NCBI RefSeq assembly: GCF_038449125.1
Contig: NZ_CP151800.1
Coordinates: 1,956,406 to 2,020,405, forward strand
DNA: 64,000 bases
From: Kosakonia sp. BYX6
Lineage (GTDB): Bacteria; Pseudomonadota; Gammaproteobacteria; Enterobacterales; Enterobacteriaceae
Reading direction: 5' to 3'
Part shown: one piece after another, positions 1-9,858 of the stretch
Layout of the letters: each line of letters starts with the position of its first letter
Numbering within the stretch: the stretch's first letter is position 1
The notes under the pieces: model-generated
Told to the model about the DNA's origin: nothing
The model's input: the letters and a program-made list of their open reading frames with translations, nothing else
Databases searched by the model: none
Program-made: the position numbers and the translations under genes

Positions 1-22
1 TGAAGTGAGTAAGGGAATCGTG

Positions 23-220
23 ATGCAGACCATAAACAGCCGTACAGCTCGTCAGCATTTCAGCGCTACGCTTAACGCGGCAACGGCTGCACCGATTGAG
101 ATTACGCGCAGTGGGGGAGTTGAGTCGGTTGTGTGGATCAGTAAGCGAGAATATGAAACGTTGAAACATGCTGCGGGATGGCTGGTGGATACGCCAGTGA
201 AAGAGCCCGCCGCCGTGTGA
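23..220 (+). CDS. Phd/YefM-family antitoxin-like small protein
   Basis: This 65-residue protein has the layout of the Phd/YefM antitoxin N-terminal domain: a short strand, a helix with ARQHFSATLNAA, then PIEITRSGG and VVWISKREYETL. Family members bind operator DNA as dimers and neutralise a toxin through a C-terminal tail. The ATG lies six bases after AAGGGA; an in-frame GTG at position 5 has no ribosome site. No toxin gene follows: a terminator and then dcyD come next. Any partner must lie upstream of the window or be lost. The family call is moderately sure; the toxin-antitoxin role is inferred. Confidence 0.6.
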   Translation: MQTINSRTARQHFSATLNAATAAPIEITRSGGVESVVWISKREYETLKHAAGWLVDTPVKEPAAV

Positions 221-226
221 CAGTAA

Positions 227-1330
<1,104 letters not shown>

Positions 1331-1698
1331 CTGTTGTTCGGATTCGATTTTGGTTGATGAACGGCACCGGCGCGTATCCGCCAATTTCTGGAAACGTTTC
1401 TGTTGCAATAAACACACCGCGATTCAGCAACGCTTATTGCCTGAATCGCGGTAATTTGCCTTAAATCAGGCTGGAGAGGGAATTATTAGCGCACATATTA
1501 TCGGGCGCTATTTTTCCCTTCTGACAATGTGCCTTAAACGCCTGCCGCTATTTCCTTCCTTTCTTTGTCGTTAAATCCGGCAATTAATCCGACTTATTTC
1601 CAAATGTTCCGATATTTTATATTTATAATTAAGTTTTATGTGTTAGGTTATTGTATACAAAATAATGATTATTAAAAGCAGGGGTATTACCGGTCGGT
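1331..1698. other. Intergenic region dcyD-sdiA with long hairpin
   Basis: There is no gene in these 368 bases. At 1416-1452 a perfect 12-bp inverted repeat (ACCGCGATTCAG / CTGAATCGCGGT) closes a 13-base loop whose CAA/TTG could extend the stem. It probably ends dcyD transcription, although no long T-run follows. The stretch from about 1560 to 1690 is AT-rich and is the likely promoter and leader region of sdiA. In E. coli, tcyL and tcyN occupy this interval. Confidence 0.6.
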
Positions 1699-2421
1699 AT
1701 GCAGGAGAAAGATTTCTTTACCTGGCGGCGTGAAATGATCGCGCGATTCCAGGAGATGACAGCGGCACAGGACGTTTATACGGAGATTCAGCGGCAGACT
1801 CAGTTGCTGGAATTTGATTATTTTTCGCTTTGCGTGCGCCATCCGGTTCCTTTTACCCGGCCAAAGCTGAGCGTTGAAACTTCTTATCCGGCAGAGTGGA
1901 TGCTGCACTACCAGGCAGAGAATTACTTTGCCATCGATCCTGTGCTCAAAGCAGAGAACTTCATTCAGGGGCACTTGCCGTGGAATGACAAGCTCTTTCA
2001 TGACGCGATGACCTTGTGGGATGCCGCGCGGGATCACGGCTTGCGCAAAGGTATCTCGCAATGCCTGATGCTGCCTAACCACTCGCTGGGCTTTTTGTCC
2101 GTTTCACGCACCAGCCTGTTTGGCAAAATGATGGCGGATGATGAAATTGAGTTGCGGCTGCAAACGCTGGTGCAACAAAGTTTGATGGCGCTGACGCGAC
2201 TGGAAGATCACACCGTGATGACGCCGGAAATGAAATTCAGCAAACGCGAACGCGAAATCCTGAAATGGACGGCGGAAGGGAAAACCTCGGCGGAAATAGC
2301 GATGATTTTGTCTATTTCGGAAAATACCGTCAATTTCCACCAGAAGAACATGCAGAAGAAATTCAACGCGCCGAACAAAACGCAGATTGCTTGCTATGCG
2401 GCAGCAACGGGAATGATTTGA
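1699..2421 (+). CDS. sdiA: LuxR-type quorum-sensing regulator SdiA
   Basis: At 240 residues this has the full length of SdiA. The N-terminal autoinducer-binding domain (about 1-170) keeps the pocket residues Y63, W67, Y71, D80 and W95. The C-terminal LuxR helix-turn-helix (about 175-235) shows KREREILKWTAEGKTSAEIA followed by SENTVNFH. The family binds acyl-homoserine lactones and controls target promoters. No luxI-type synthase is in the window, so the protein probably senses foreign signals, as in other enterics. It is separated from uvrY by convergent yecF, so it is not co-transcribed with it. Confidence 0.95.
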   Translation: MQEKDFFTWRREMIARFQEMTAAQDVYTEIQRQTQLLEFDYFSLCVRHPVPFTRPKLSVETSYPAEWMLHYQAENYFAIDPVLKAENFIQGHLPWNDKLFHDAMTLWDAARDHGLRKGISQCLMLPNHSLGFLSVSRTSLFGKMMADDEIELRLQTLVQQSLMALTRLEDHTVMTPEMKFSKREREILKWTAEGKTSAEIAMILSISENTVNFHQKNMQKKFNAPNKTQIACYAAATGMI

Positions 2422-2450
2422 GAAATAAGCGCGCGGCGCATGCCAAACAA

Positions 2451-2482
2451 ATCCGGCTGACAGAAGACTCTGACAGCCGGAT
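2451..2482. terminator. Bidirectional terminator between sdiA and yecF
   Basis: The inverted repeat ATCCGGCTG / CAGCCGGAT (9 bp) lies between convergent sdiA and yecF, with AT-rich flanks on both sides, so it can serve both genes. Confidence 0.6.
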
Positions 2483-2487
2483 GTTAT

Positions 2488-2712
2488 TTATTGGCGGTAA
2501 GCTTGTTTAATTTGCTTAACAGTGACGGAATATACGCTGGCCTGAGCTTCATCTTCCATTTGTGCAATTTGCTTTTCCATTTTGATGATGACGCGGCCCG
2601 CGTCCGCCTGGCCCATCGCTTGCAGCATCAGTGTAATCATTGATTTCAGGCAAGAGACTTCCTGCGCCAGTTCCGTTGCATTATCAGCAGTGGAAAAATC
2701 AGGTGTGCTCAA
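2488..2712 (-). CDS. yecF: DUF2594 family protein YecF
   Basis: A 74-residue protein of unknown function that matches E. coli YecF in length and in the motifs [21 protein letters not shown] and [10 protein letters not shown]. It looks entirely helical, with no signal peptide or membrane segment. The start is a TTG: AGGAAA lies just upstream and the homology begins at this residue. The longer open frame reaching 2868 would add an unconserved N-terminus and is not used. It is convergent with sdiA and divergent from uvrY. Confidence 0.9.
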   Translation of the reverse strand: MSTPDFSTADNATELAQEVSCLKSMITLMLQAMGQADAGRVIIKMEKQIAQMEDEAQASVYSVTVKQIKQAYRQ

Positions 2713-3179
2713 TTTATTTTCCTCGTTACGGTGTCGCGAACTTACGCGACGATCACTGTCAAAGCGGCGGAGTATACCACAAGGACCGCAAAAAAAAGCA
2801 GTGGTTGTTTTTTGATCATTGTGTCCGTTTATTGAATTAAACTCGTACGGCAATAAATCTCGGCACACTTTATTGCACTGAGAATATATGTTTAACCAAC
2901 GTTTAAGCGGGGTTAATTGTTGTTACATATAGCGCGCAGTAATTTGTACCAGTAAAAAACGGCTTTTTTGGTAACTTTCTGAAAACACGCATTTTTAAAA
3001 AACTCGCACCGCATTTAAAAAGCTGACAAAAGTTTCCACTTCATGTACAACTTAATTTCCAAAAGCGAGAACAAAATCCGACTGTAGTTGTTTTTTGACC
3101 TTTCATTGTTACGCAAAAAAAAGCTAATATATGCCGAATTAGGTTTTCGCAGCGTTATCCCTATTCCGGAGATACTCCA
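2713..3179. promoter_or_regulatory. Divergent control region of yecF and uvrY
   Basis: These 467 bases hold no supported gene. The uvrY-proximal 300 bases are strongly AT-rich with A and T runs, typical of an H-NS-prone control region. A possible -10 (TAATAT, 3125-3130) lies about 50 bases before uvrY, without a clear -35. Nothing else recognisable was found. Confidence 0.45.
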
Positions 3180-3836
3180 TTGATCAACGTACTACTTGTT
3201 GATGACCATGAACTGGTGCGCGCAGGGATACGACGCATTCTCGAAGATATTAAGGGCATAAAAGTCACGGGCGAAGTCAACTGTGGTGAAGACGCTATCA
3301 AATGGTGTCGCGCCAATTCCGTTGATGTCGTATTGATGGATATGAACATGCCCGGCATCGGTGGCCTTGAAGCGACGCGTAAAATCGCGCGCGGCACTGC
3401 CGACACCAAAGTCATTATGCTTACCGTTCACACTGAAAATCCCCTACCGGCAAAAGTTATGCAGGCCGGAGCCGCGGGATATCTCAGCAAAGGCGCCGCG
3501 CCGCAGGATGTGGTGAATGCCATTCGTTCTGTGCATTCTGGCCAGCGCTACATCGCTTCTGATATTGCTCAACAAATGGCGCTTAGCCAAATCGAACCGG
3601 AAAAAACGGACTCGCCGTTCGACAGTTTGTCTGAACGTGAATTGCAGATTATGCTGATGATCACTAAAGGCCAGAAGGTCAATGAGATCTCAGAGCAACT
3701 GCATCTGAGCCCGAAAACGGTGAACAGCTATCGCTATCGGATGTTCAGTAAATTGAACATTCACGGTGACGTCGAATTGACGCACCTCGCCATTCGCCAT
3801 GGTTTGTGCAATGCGGAGACGTTAATAAGTCAGTGA
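3180..3836 (+). CDS. uvrY: Response regulator UvrY (GacA/SirA family)
   Basis: This response regulator is the partner of the sensor kinase BarA. In relatives its phosphorylated form activates the csrB/csrC small RNAs, which titrate CsrA. At 218 residues it has a receiver domain (about 1-120, acidic pocket DD8-9, phospho-acceptor D54, lysine in YLSKGA) and a LuxR-type helix-turn-helix (about 150-210, [15 protein letters not shown] and [11 protein letters not shown]). The start is TTG after CCGGAG. Its stop overlaps the uvrC start in GTGA, the coupled arrangement found in enterics. BarA is not in the window. Confidence 0.97.
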   Translation: MINVLLVDDHELVRAGIRRILEDIKGIKVTGEVNCGEDAIKWCRANSVDVVLMDMNMPGIGGLEATRKIARGTADTKVIMLTVHTENPLPAKVMQAGAAGYLSKGAAPQDVVNAIRSVHSGQRYIASDIAQQMALSQIEPEKTDSPFDSLSERELQIMLMITKGQKVNEISEQLHLSPKTVNSYRYRMFSKLNIHGDVELTHLAIRHGLCNAETLISQ

Positions 3837-5665
3837 CTGAAGTTTTTGATTCCAAAGCATTTCTCAAAACGGTAACCAGTAAGCCCGGTGTCTATCGTAT
3901 GTATGATACCGGCGGTACCGTTATCTATGTCGGTAAAGCGAAAGACCTCAAAAAACGTCTTTCCAGTTACTTTCGCAGCAATCTTGCCTCACGCAAAACC
4001 GAAGCGCTGGTCGCACAGATCCAACAGATCGATGTGACGGTGACCCACACCGAAACCGAAGCGTTGCTGCTGGAACACAACTATATCAAGCTGTATCAGC
4101 CGCGTTATAACGTGCTGTTGCGCGATGACAAATCTTACCCCTTTATTTTTCTCAGCGGCGATACTCACCCGCGCCTGGCAATGCACCGCGGTGCGAAGCA
4201 TGCGAAAGGTGAATATTTCGGGCCTTTCCCGAATGGTTACGCGGTGCGTGAAACCCTGGCGCTGTTGCAGAAAATCTTCCCGGTTCGCCAGTGCGAAAAC
4301 AGCGTTTATCGCAACCGCTCCCGTCCGTGCCTGCAATACCAGATTGGTCGCTGCCTCGGGCCGTGCGTTGCGGGGCTGGTGAGCGAAGAAGAGTATGCGC
4401 AGCAAGTTGATTATGTGCGTTTGTTTCTCGCCGGCAAAGACGACCAGGTATTGACGCAGCTTATCGCGCGGATGGAAAAAGCCAGCCAGTCACTGGAGTT
4501 TGAAGAAGCCGCGCGCGTTCGCGATCAAATCCAGGCCGTACGTCGAGTAACGGAAAAACAATTCGTGTCAAACACAGGCGACGATCTTGATGTGATCGGC
4601 GTGGCGTTTGATGCCGGGATGGCCTGCGTGCATGTGCTGTTTATTCGCCAGGGTAAAGTGCTGGGTAGCCGCAGTTATTTCCCAAAAGTGCCGGGTGGCA
4701 CAGAGCTTGGCGAAGTCGTGGAAACGTTTGTTGGTCAGTTTTATTTGCAGGGTAGCCAGATGCGCACGCTGCCAGGCGAAATCTTGCTTGATTTCAATCT
4801 CAGCGACAAAACGTTGCTCAGCGATTCGTTATCCGAACTGGCAGGGCGTAGAGTAAATGTGCAGACCAAACCGCGCGGCGATCGTGCGCGTTATTTAAAA
4901 CTGGCGCGCACCAATGCCGCCACGGCGCTCAGCACCAAACTTTCGCAGCAATCCACCGTACATCAACGCCTCGCCGCATTGGCGAGCGTCCTGGAGTTGC
5001 CAGAGGTTAAACGGATGGAGTGCTTTGATATCAGCCACACAATGGGCGAGCAAACCGTAGCTTCCTGCGTGGTGTTTGACGCGAATGGCCCGCTGCGCGC
5101 CGAATATCGGCGTTACAACATTACCGGCATTACACCGGGTGATGATTACGCGGCGATGAACCAGGTATTGCGCCGTCGGTATGGCAAAGCGATTGAAGAG
5201 AATAAAATTCCAGATGTGATCCTCATCGATGGTGGCAAAGGGCAACTGGGTCAGGCGAAAGCGGTTTTTGCCGAGCTGGATGTTCCCTGGGATAAGCACA
5301 AACCGCTGTTGTTAGGCGTCGCGAAAGGGGCGGATCGTAAAGCGGGCCTCGAAACGTTGTTTTTCGAACCGGAAGGTGAGGGCTTTAGCCTGCCGCCGGA
5401 TTCCCCGGCATTGCATGTGATTCAGCATATTCGCGATGAGTCCCACGATCACGCCATTAGCGGGCATCGTAAAAAACGCGCCAAAGTGAAAAATACCAGT
5501 TCGCTGGAGACCATCGAAGGTGTAGGCCCAAAACGTCGCCAGATGTTGTTGAAATATATGGGCGGGCTGCAGGGTTTACTCAACGCCAGCATCGAAGAAA
5601 TATCAAAAGTGCCGGGTATCTCGCAAGGTCTGGCAGAAAAGATCTACTACTCGTTGAAACATTAA
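3833..5665 (+). CDS. uvrC: Excinuclease ABC subunit UvrC
   Basis: UvrC makes the 3' and 5' incisions beside bulky DNA lesions after loading by UvrA2B. The 610 residues show the GIY-YIG nuclease domain (GVYRMY...VIYVGKA, about 15-95) and a Cys-rich stretch with [17 protein letters not shown] helical hairpin follows (about 200-235, [11 protein letters not shown]), then the RNase H-like second nuclease and tandem helix-hairpin-helix motifs ([23 protein letters not shown]). GTG at 3833 is taken as start because it overlaps the uvrY stop and gives exactly the E. coli length. An ATG nine codons earlier lies inside uvrY. Confidence 0.97.
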   Translation: MTEVFDSKAFLKTVTSKPGVYRMYDTGGTVIYVGKAKDLKKRLSSYFRSNLASRKTEALVAQIQQIDVTVTHTETEALLLEHNYIKLYQPRYNVLLRDDKSYPFIFLSGDTHPRLAMHRGAKHAKGEYFGPFPNGYAVRETLALLQKIFPVRQCENSVYRNRSRPCLQYQIGRCLGPCVAGLVSEEEYAQQVDYVRLFLAGKDDQVLTQLIARMEKASQSLEFEEAARVRDQIQAVRRVTEKQFVSNTGDDLDVIGVAFDAGMACVHVLFIRQGKVLGSRSYFPKVPGGTELGEVVETFVGQFYLQGSQMRTLPGEILLDFNLSDKTLLSDSLSELAGRRVNVQTKPRGDRARYLKLARTNAATALSTKLSQQSTVHQRLAALASVLELPEVKRMECFDISHTMGEQTVASCVVFDANGPLRAEYRRYNITGITPGDDYAAMNQVLRRRYGKAIEENKIPDVILIDGGKGQLGQAKAVFAELDVPWDKHKPLLLGVAKGADRKAGLETLFFEPEGEGFSLPPDSPALHVIQHIRDESHDHAISGHRKKRAKVKNTSSLETIEGVGPKRRQMLLKYMGGLQGLLNASIEEISKVPGISQGLAEKIYYSLKH

Positions 5666-5721
5666 GGGCTCTGTAGCAACATAGAGCGAATATTTACGGA
5701 CAACAGACAGTTAACGCCGCT

Positions 5722-6270
5722 ATGCGATTCAATATTCCTACGTTGCTCACCCTTTTTCGCGTCATCCTGATTCCGTTTTTCGTGCTGGCGTTTTATCTGC
5801 CGTTTCAGTGGGCTCCGTTTGTTTGTGCGCTGATCTTCTGCTGCGCGGCGATCACTGACTGGTTTGATGGTTTTCTGGCGCGCCGCTGGAACCAAAGCAC
5901 GCGTTTTGGTGCGTTTCTCGACCCGGTTGCCGATAAGGTGCTGGTGGGGATTGCGATGGTGCTGGTCGCCGAGCATTACCACAGCTGGTGGGTAACGCTG
6001 CCGGCCGCGACGATGATTGCCCGTGAGATTATTATCTCCGCGCTGCGCGAGTGGATGGCCGAAATGGGTAAACGCAGCCGCGTGGCGGTGTCGTGGATTG
6101 GTAAAGTCAAAACCACATCGCAAATGGTGGCGCTGGTCTGGCTGCTATGGCGGCCAAATCTGTGGGTTGAGTACGCGGGAATTGCGCTATTCTTCGTGGC
6201 CGCCGTGTTAACGCTGTGGTCCATGTTGCAATATTTAAATGCCGCGCGCGGCGATCTGCTTGAACCGTGA
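5722..6270 (+). CDS. pgsA: CDP-diacylglycerol--glycerol-3-phosphate 3-phosphatidyltransferase
   Basis: This inner-membrane enzyme makes phosphatidylglycerol phosphate, the committed step toward phosphatidylglycerol and cardiolipin. It has 182 residues with several hydrophobic membrane helices and the complete CDP-alcohol phosphotransferase signature D-x2-D-G-x2-A-R-x8-G-x3-D-x3-D, starting at [10 protein letters not shown]. It follows uvrC by 56 bases on the same strand, as in E. coli, and precedes the tRNA operon. Confidence 0.97.
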   Translation: MRFNIPTLLTLFRVILIPFFVLAFYLPFQWAPFVCALIFCCAAITDWFDGFLARRWNQSTRFGAFLDPVADKVLVGIAMVLVAEHYHSWWVTLPAATMIAREIIISALREWMAEMGKRSRVAVSWIGKVKTTSQMVALVWLLWRPNLWVEYAGIALFFVAAVLTLWSMLQYLNAARGDLLEP

Positions 6271-6312
6271 TCGTTTCGTCGCAATTTTCAGCAAACGATC
6301 CGGCTTTTGAAA
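6269..6312 (+). terminator. Possible terminator after pgsA
   Basis: The 8-bp inverted repeat GATCGTTT / AAACGATC overlaps the pgsA stop codon, has a 16-base loop, and is followed by CGGCTTTTGA. The large loop and short T-run make it a weak candidate. Confidence 0.4.
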
Positions 6313-6319
6313 AATATCG

Positions 6320-6347
6320 TTGACTCAGTGCGTCAGGTAAGTAGAAT
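6320..6347 (+). promoter_or_regulatory. Promoter of the glyW-cysT-leuZ tRNA operon
   Basis: TTGACT and TAGAAT are separated by 16 bases, about 70 bases before the first tRNA. It is a good sigma-70 match in the right place for the tRNA operon. Confidence 0.65.
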
Positions 6348-6418
6348 GCAACGCATCGGAAGGCAGCATAGCTCGTCAGAAGATAGTAAAATCAAGCGAT
6401 TACATCAATCTTGATTAT

Positions 6419-6494
<76 letters not shown>

Positions 6495-6548
6495 GTTTTA
6501 TGCATCGGCTTCTATAGCGGATGCGGGCTGAAAAGCCTCAGGAATTCT

Positions 6549-6622
6549 GGCGCGTTAGCAAAGCGGTTATGTAGCGGATTGCAAATCCGTCTAGTCCGGT
6601 TCGACTCCGGAACGCGCCTCCA
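6549..6622 (+). tRNA. cysT: tRNA-Cys (GCA)
   Basis: A 74-base gene with an encoded CCA end. The acceptor stem GGCGCGT pairs with ACGCGCC, and the anticodon GCA is at 6581-6583. Second gene of the operon. Confidence 0.97.
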
Positions 6623-6634
6623 ATTTCCTCCCGA

Positions 6635-6721
6635 GCCCGGATGGTGGAATCGGTAGACACAAGGGATTTAAAATCCCTCGGCGTTCGCGCTGTGCGGGTT
6701 CAAGTCCCGCTCCGGGTACCA
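6635..6721 (+). tRNA. leuZ: tRNA-Leu (TAA)
   Basis: An 87-base class II tRNA with a long variable arm and an encoded CCA end. The acceptor stem GCCCGGA pairs with TCCGGGT, and loop TTTAAAA gives anticodon TAA at 6669-6671. Last gene of the operon. Confidence 0.97.
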
Positions 6722-6786
6722 TGGGAAAAGCAGAATAATCAAAGCAATAAGCAGTGTCGTGAAACCACCGAAAGGTGGTTTTTTTG
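6722..6786 (+). ncRNA. 3' external transcribed spacer of leuZ (sponge RNA 3'ETS-leuZ)
   Basis: The tRNA operon tail between leuZ and its terminator contains CAAAGCAATAAGCAGTG followed by TCGTGAAACCACC, which is how I recall the E. coli 3'ETS-leuZ. In E. coli this cleaved fragment binds and sequesters the small RNAs RyhB and RybB. Conservation of a non-coding spacer beyond the terminator itself supports the same role. The role is inferred from homology. Confidence 0.7.
6762..6785 (+). terminator. Terminator of the tRNA operon
   Basis: Stem AAACCACC / GGTGGTTT with a GAAA tetraloop, followed by a run of T. Confidence 0.9.
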
Positions 6787-6831
6787 TGCCGGCAAAACAC
6801 CTTTCGCCATATTTTTCGTTATTCAATTCAA

Positions 6832-6865
6832 CAAAAAACCGCACGCAAGTTACCTCACGTGCGGT
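6832..6865 (-). terminator. Terminator of tyrP
   Basis: Read on the minus strand, ACCGCACG and CGTGCGGT form an 8-bp stem followed directly by TTTTTTG, just beyond the tyrP stop. Confidence 0.8.
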
Positions 6866-6881
6866 GTGTATTCTTCCTGAT

Positions 6882-8093
6882 TTACCCTACCTCTGGCAGC
6901 CATCCTGCAACTATCAGGAACTGAATCGCGATAATCCCAATCCCGCAGACGAAAATCAGGCACAACACCGGTTTGCCGCCGAGTACGCGATAACCGTTTT
7001 GCGGATGGTGTTTACGGCTCTGCCACGCCAACATCGATGGCAGCAGCAGCGCCAGCACGGAAAGCGCGACACCGGCATAACCCAGCGCCATCACAAACCC
7101 GCGCGGGTAGAACAGCGCGAACGCCAACGGTGGCAGGAAGGTGATCACTCCAGTTTGCAAACGCCCGGCGGCGTTATTACCGCGCTGGAACAGATCGGCG
7201 AGGTAATCAAATAGCCCCAGCGAAACGCCAAGAAACGAGGTTGCTAGCGCCAGGTCAGCAAACAGATGCACCGCCAGTTCAACATGCGGCGACGCCACCA
7301 CTTCACGCAGTGCCTGCAACAAACCATTCAGTCCCGCCTGGCTGGCGAGTAATCCCATAAAGGTCGTTGAATCAATGCTGCCAAGCGTCGCCAGTTGCCA
7401 GAAAATGTACGCCACTAAAGGAATTGCACTGCCAGTGATAAATATTCCGCGCAGTTTACGAATGTTGCCGCCCATATAGCTGACAATGCTCGGCACACTG
7501 CCATGAAAACCAAATGAGGTGAAAATCACCGGCAGGGCAGAGAGTGCGAGGCCTTTTTCCAACGGCAGGGTCAGCAAGTTGGCCTGATGGATATGCGGCA
7601 TCAACAACACCAGCATGATCACAAGGAAAAGAATTTTCGCGCTGAACAGGAATCGGTTAAACAGATCGACCAGCGACGTTCCGGCACAGACCACGCCACC
7701 GGCAACGATTGTGAACAGCAGAACCCCCGCCACCGGAGTAAGTTGCACGTTAAACCACGCACTGATGCCCGATGCCAGCAATTCGCCTGCGCCGCTGATA
7801 TACGCAGCAGTCAATGCATACATCAGAAACATCATGCTGAAACCGGTGATCCATTGGCCGTAACGGCCCAAATAGCGCCGCGCGAGCGAGCCGAGACCGG
7901 TATCTGCCGGAACATGCTGGTAAACCTCCAGCAACAGCAGGGCGGTGTAACACATCACAGCCCACAGGGCGAAAAGTAATACTAAAGTGGTGGCAAAGCC
8001 GACGCCCGCAGCTGCCAGCGGCATTGCCAGCATCCCCGCGCCAATGGTTGTTCCGGCAACAATAAAGACGCTGCCAAGTGTCCGATTTTTCAC
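6882..8093 (-). CDS. tyrP: Tyrosine-specific proton symporter TyrP
   Basis: An inner-membrane tyrosine/H+ symporter of the hydroxy/aromatic amino acid permease (HAAAP) family. The 403 residues are hydrophobic throughout, with about eleven membrane helices, and the N-terminus [20 protein letters not shown] is the typical first helix. The start is GTG: AGAGGAAAAAC lies directly before it and the length then equals E. coli TyrP. The longer frame to 8156 adds unconserved residues. Two TyrR boxes over the promoter indicate control by TyrR with aromatic amino acids. In E. coli yecA lies between leuZ and tyrP; it is absent here. Confidence 0.95.
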   Translation of the reverse strand: MKNRTLGSVFIVAGTTIGAGMLAMPLAAAGVGFATTLVLLFALWAVMCYTALLLLEVYQHVPADTGLGSLARRYLGRYGQWITGFSMMFLMYALTAAYISGAGELLASGISAWFNVQLTPVAGVLLFTIVAGGVVCAGTSLVDLFNRFLFSAKILFLVIMLVLLMPHIHQANLLTLPLEKGLALSALPVIFTSFGFHGSVPSIVSYMGGNIRKLRGIFITGSAIPLVAYIFWQLATLGSIDSTTFMGLLASQAGLNGLLQALREVVASPHVELAVHLFADLALATSFLGVSLGLFDYLADLFQRGNNAAGRLQTGVITFLPPLAFALFYPRGFVMALGYAGVALSVLALLLPSMLAWQSRKHHPQNGYRVLGGKPVLCLIFVCGIGIIAIQFLIVAGWLPEVG

Positions 8094-8139
8094 GTTTTTC
8101 CTCTGTCCTGGAACATACTGCATATGCAATTCGCGGCGC

Positions 8140-8203
8140 AGAGTAAGTGAATTCATTCATTTCGTCAAACGACCGTTACAATCGCTGTATATATAAGTTT
8201 ACA
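8140..8203 (-). promoter_or_regulatory. tyrP promoter with two TyrR boxes
   Basis: A strong TyrR box (TGTATATATAAGTTTACA, 8186-8203; consensus TGTAAA-N6-TTTACA) lies upstream of a weaker box (8163-8180, read on the minus strand as TGTAAC-N6-TTGACG). The weak box contains the -35 TTGACG, and TACTCT lies 17 bases on as the -10. Box centres are 23 bp apart. This is the arrangement by which TyrR activates or represses tyrP in E. coli. Confidence 0.8.
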
Positions 8204-8333
8204 GCTTCATTTGGCCGGTCATCTGCCCAACAGAATCAGGCAATTTGCCTACTTCATCAGGGGAATATTTTTGCGCGACAATCAGGCGTACCTTAAAAAA
8301 GAATTATAAATTATCAAAAAAATGAGGAAGACG

Positions 8334-8675
8334 ATGCCGGGTGCAAACCCCTTCACAGCGAAATGGTCGCGCAACGGAAACCTGCTTTGCCACGGGCACT
8401 GGATCATTAGCTGGCAGGGTCAGACCATCATCCTGCCGGAGTCTCGCCAGGAGAAAGACATGGGAACCTGGGCTATCTATTCGATAATCGACCCGGACGA
8501 TGAAACCTTTGCACAAGGATTACAGGAAGATGAGTGGATTATCGAAAACGTCGAGTGGCTAACGGATTTGTTCTTTGATTACGGTATTGCGCTGGAAACG
8601 GAAAATTATCGCTATTTCTACCAGGCGGTGAATAAGCAAGACTGGCGTTGCACAAGTTGTGCGGGATGCATGTAA
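8334..8675 (+). CDS. Small hypothetical protein with C-terminal CxxCxxC
   Basis: I do not recognise this 113-residue protein. It has no signal peptide or membrane helix, is acidic and aromatic in the middle (DEWIIENVEWLTDLFFDYG), and ends in WRCTSCAGCM, a CxxCxxC motif that could bind a metal. The start is the ATG preceded by AGGAAG; another ATG four codons earlier lacks a ribosome site. It lies alone between tyrP and ftnA, where E. coli has yecH, but its sequence does not resemble YecH. It reads as a real gene from its ribosome site, codon use and shared terminator. Confidence 0.65.
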   Translation: MPGANPFTAKWSRNGNLLCHGHWIISWQGQTIILPESRQEKDMGTWAIYSIIDPDDETFAQGLQEDEWIIENVEWLTDLFFDYGIALETENYRYFYQAVNKQDWRCTSCAGCM

Positions 8676-8682
8676 AAATAAA

Positions 8683-8706
8683 GCGGTTAAGATTTACCTT
8701 AACCGC
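8683..8706. terminator. Bidirectional terminator before ftnA end
   Basis: Stem GCGGTTAAG / CTTAACCGC with a six-base loop, AT-rich on both sides, lies between the convergent hypothetical gene and ftnA. Confidence 0.7.
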
Positions 8707-8713
8707 AATTATA

Positions 8714-9211
8714 TTAATTTTGCGCGTCAAGCGTCGCCAGTTCTTTATCGATGAAATAAAGACCTTCGCCACTTTTACCGGCCAGCGTTAATTTATCAAT
8801 GACCGATTTGAATAATTTCTCTTCTTCGTGTTGTTCTGCCACATACCATTGTAGGAAATTAAAGGTCGGATAATCTTGTGACATCATGGCGACGTGCGCC
8901 AGTTCGTTAATTTTTTGTGTGATCAGTTGTTCGTGTTCGTAAGTGGCGCGGAACAGATCGTCAAGAGAAGTGTATTCCGCAACCGGCGACGCGATGGTAT
9001 TGATGCGGGGCAGGCTGCCGGTGTCGGCCAGGTAGTCGAACAGGCGCTGCATGTGGGTCATCTCTTCCTGCGCGTGGCGACGCAGGAACGCGGCGGCACC
9101 CTCAAAACTGTGGTAACTGCACCAGGCGCTCATTTGCTGATAAAGCAGGGAAGAAAAGAGTTCCAGATTCATTTGTTCATTGAGTTTTTCAATCATCTCT
9201 GCTTTTAACAT
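8714..9211 (-). CDS. ftnA: Ferritin FtnA
   Basis: A non-haem ferritin that oxidises Fe(II) and stores iron inside a 24-subunit shell. The 165 residues form the four-helix bundle with ferroxidase ligands E17, E50, H53, E94, Q127 and E130 all present. Its own upstream region carries GAGAAT repeats resembling Fur half-sites. In E. coli ftnA is induced by iron-loaded Fur through displacement of H-NS, which fits. The second ferritin gene ftnB, near here in E. coli, is missing. Confidence 0.97.
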   Translation of the reverse strand: MLKAEMIEKLNEQMNLELFSSLLYQQMSAWCSYHSFEGAAAFLRRHAQEEMTHMQRLFDYLADTGSLPRINTIASPVAEYTSLDDLFRATYEHEQLITQKINELAHVAMMSQDYPTFNFLQWYVAEQHEEEKLFKSVIDKLTLAGKSGEGLYFIDKELATLDAQN

Positions 9212-9388
9212 GGTACCGCTCCAGAAATAGAATAAGGGAAAAATCTGCGGCCACTATAATTTGTTATTTAATTATTTGCAAAAGGTAAAATAAAAAACTC
9301 ATTTATTAAAAAAGAGAATGAGAATAACACGCATTGCCCGCGCACATAATTAAATGAATGAGAATTGTTTTAATTATTAATAGAAGAA
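9212..9388 (-). promoter_or_regulatory. ftnA upstream region with Fur-like repeats
   Basis: This very AT-rich stretch has GAGAATGAGAAT at 9314-9325 and ATGAGAATTGTTTT near 9357-9371. These resemble the GATAAT-type half-sites of Fur boxes, about 100-160 bases upstream of the ftnA start. No exact 19-bp Fur box is present, so the assignment is tentative. Confidence 0.5.
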
Positions 9389-9414
9389 TAAGCCAGCAAC
9401 GCTATGCTGGCTTA
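9389..9414 (-). terminator. Terminator of yecR
   Basis: Perfect 10-bp stem TAAGCCAGCA / TGCTGGCTTA immediately after the yecR stop; on the minus strand it runs into a T-rich tail. Confidence 0.75.
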
Positions 9415-9419
9415 AAATA

Positions 9420-9752
9420 TTACCAGGCGGACTGGGTTTGATTCACTGCCACACCGCGGCACTGATATTGAATCGTGATTTTGGTATTCATGCAGGCCGT
9501 TCCGCTGATCAAGCTACAGGTCTGCACTGGCTGGCCATATGGCACGGCAGTGGCATAGCCCATTTGCTGGCACTGCTTATTTGCCGTACCCTGCGCGGTA
9601 TATTCGTCATAACGCGCGGTCTGCATCATTGACTGGTTAAAGCTAAGACGCACCAGACCACTGGTGGTATCCACGCTGCTGACTTCCGCTTCCTTGGTGA
9701 TGGTGCACCCGGCAAGCAGCAGCAACGAGACGGCAACACATATTCTCTTCAT
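9420..9752 (-). CDS. yecR: Lipoprotein YecR
   Basis: A 110-residue lipoprotein: an N-terminal signal KRICVAVSLLLLAGC carries a lipobox (LLAGC), followed by TKEAEV. The mature part has conserved motifs ANKQCQQMGYA and QYQCRG shared with E. coli YecR. The ATG that opens the signal peptide is chosen over two upstream in-frame ATGs, which would bury the signal. In E. coli yecR is expressed with the flagellar regulon, but its function is unknown. I found no clear sigma-28 promoter upstream here. Confidence 0.85.
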   Translation of the reverse strand: MKRICVAVSLLLLAGCTITKEAEVSSVDTTSGLVRLSFNQSMMQTARYDEYTAQGTANKQCQQMGYATAVPYGQPVQTCSLISGTACMNTKITIQYQCRGVAVNQTQSAW

Positions 9753-9858
9753 GAAATCGCTCTGATTCATTTGGCATGATCTCATCTTATCGCGGTGATT
9801 GGGCGCCAATCGGTGGAATAACCCGTTGAATAGCCCCTACTAATCGCGACGGCGATGC

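Noticed and set aside
3806-3832. uvrC start at ATG 3806
   Set aside because: It lies within uvrY and lengthens the protein beyond the family; GTG 3833 gives the exact usual length and the GTGA overlap.
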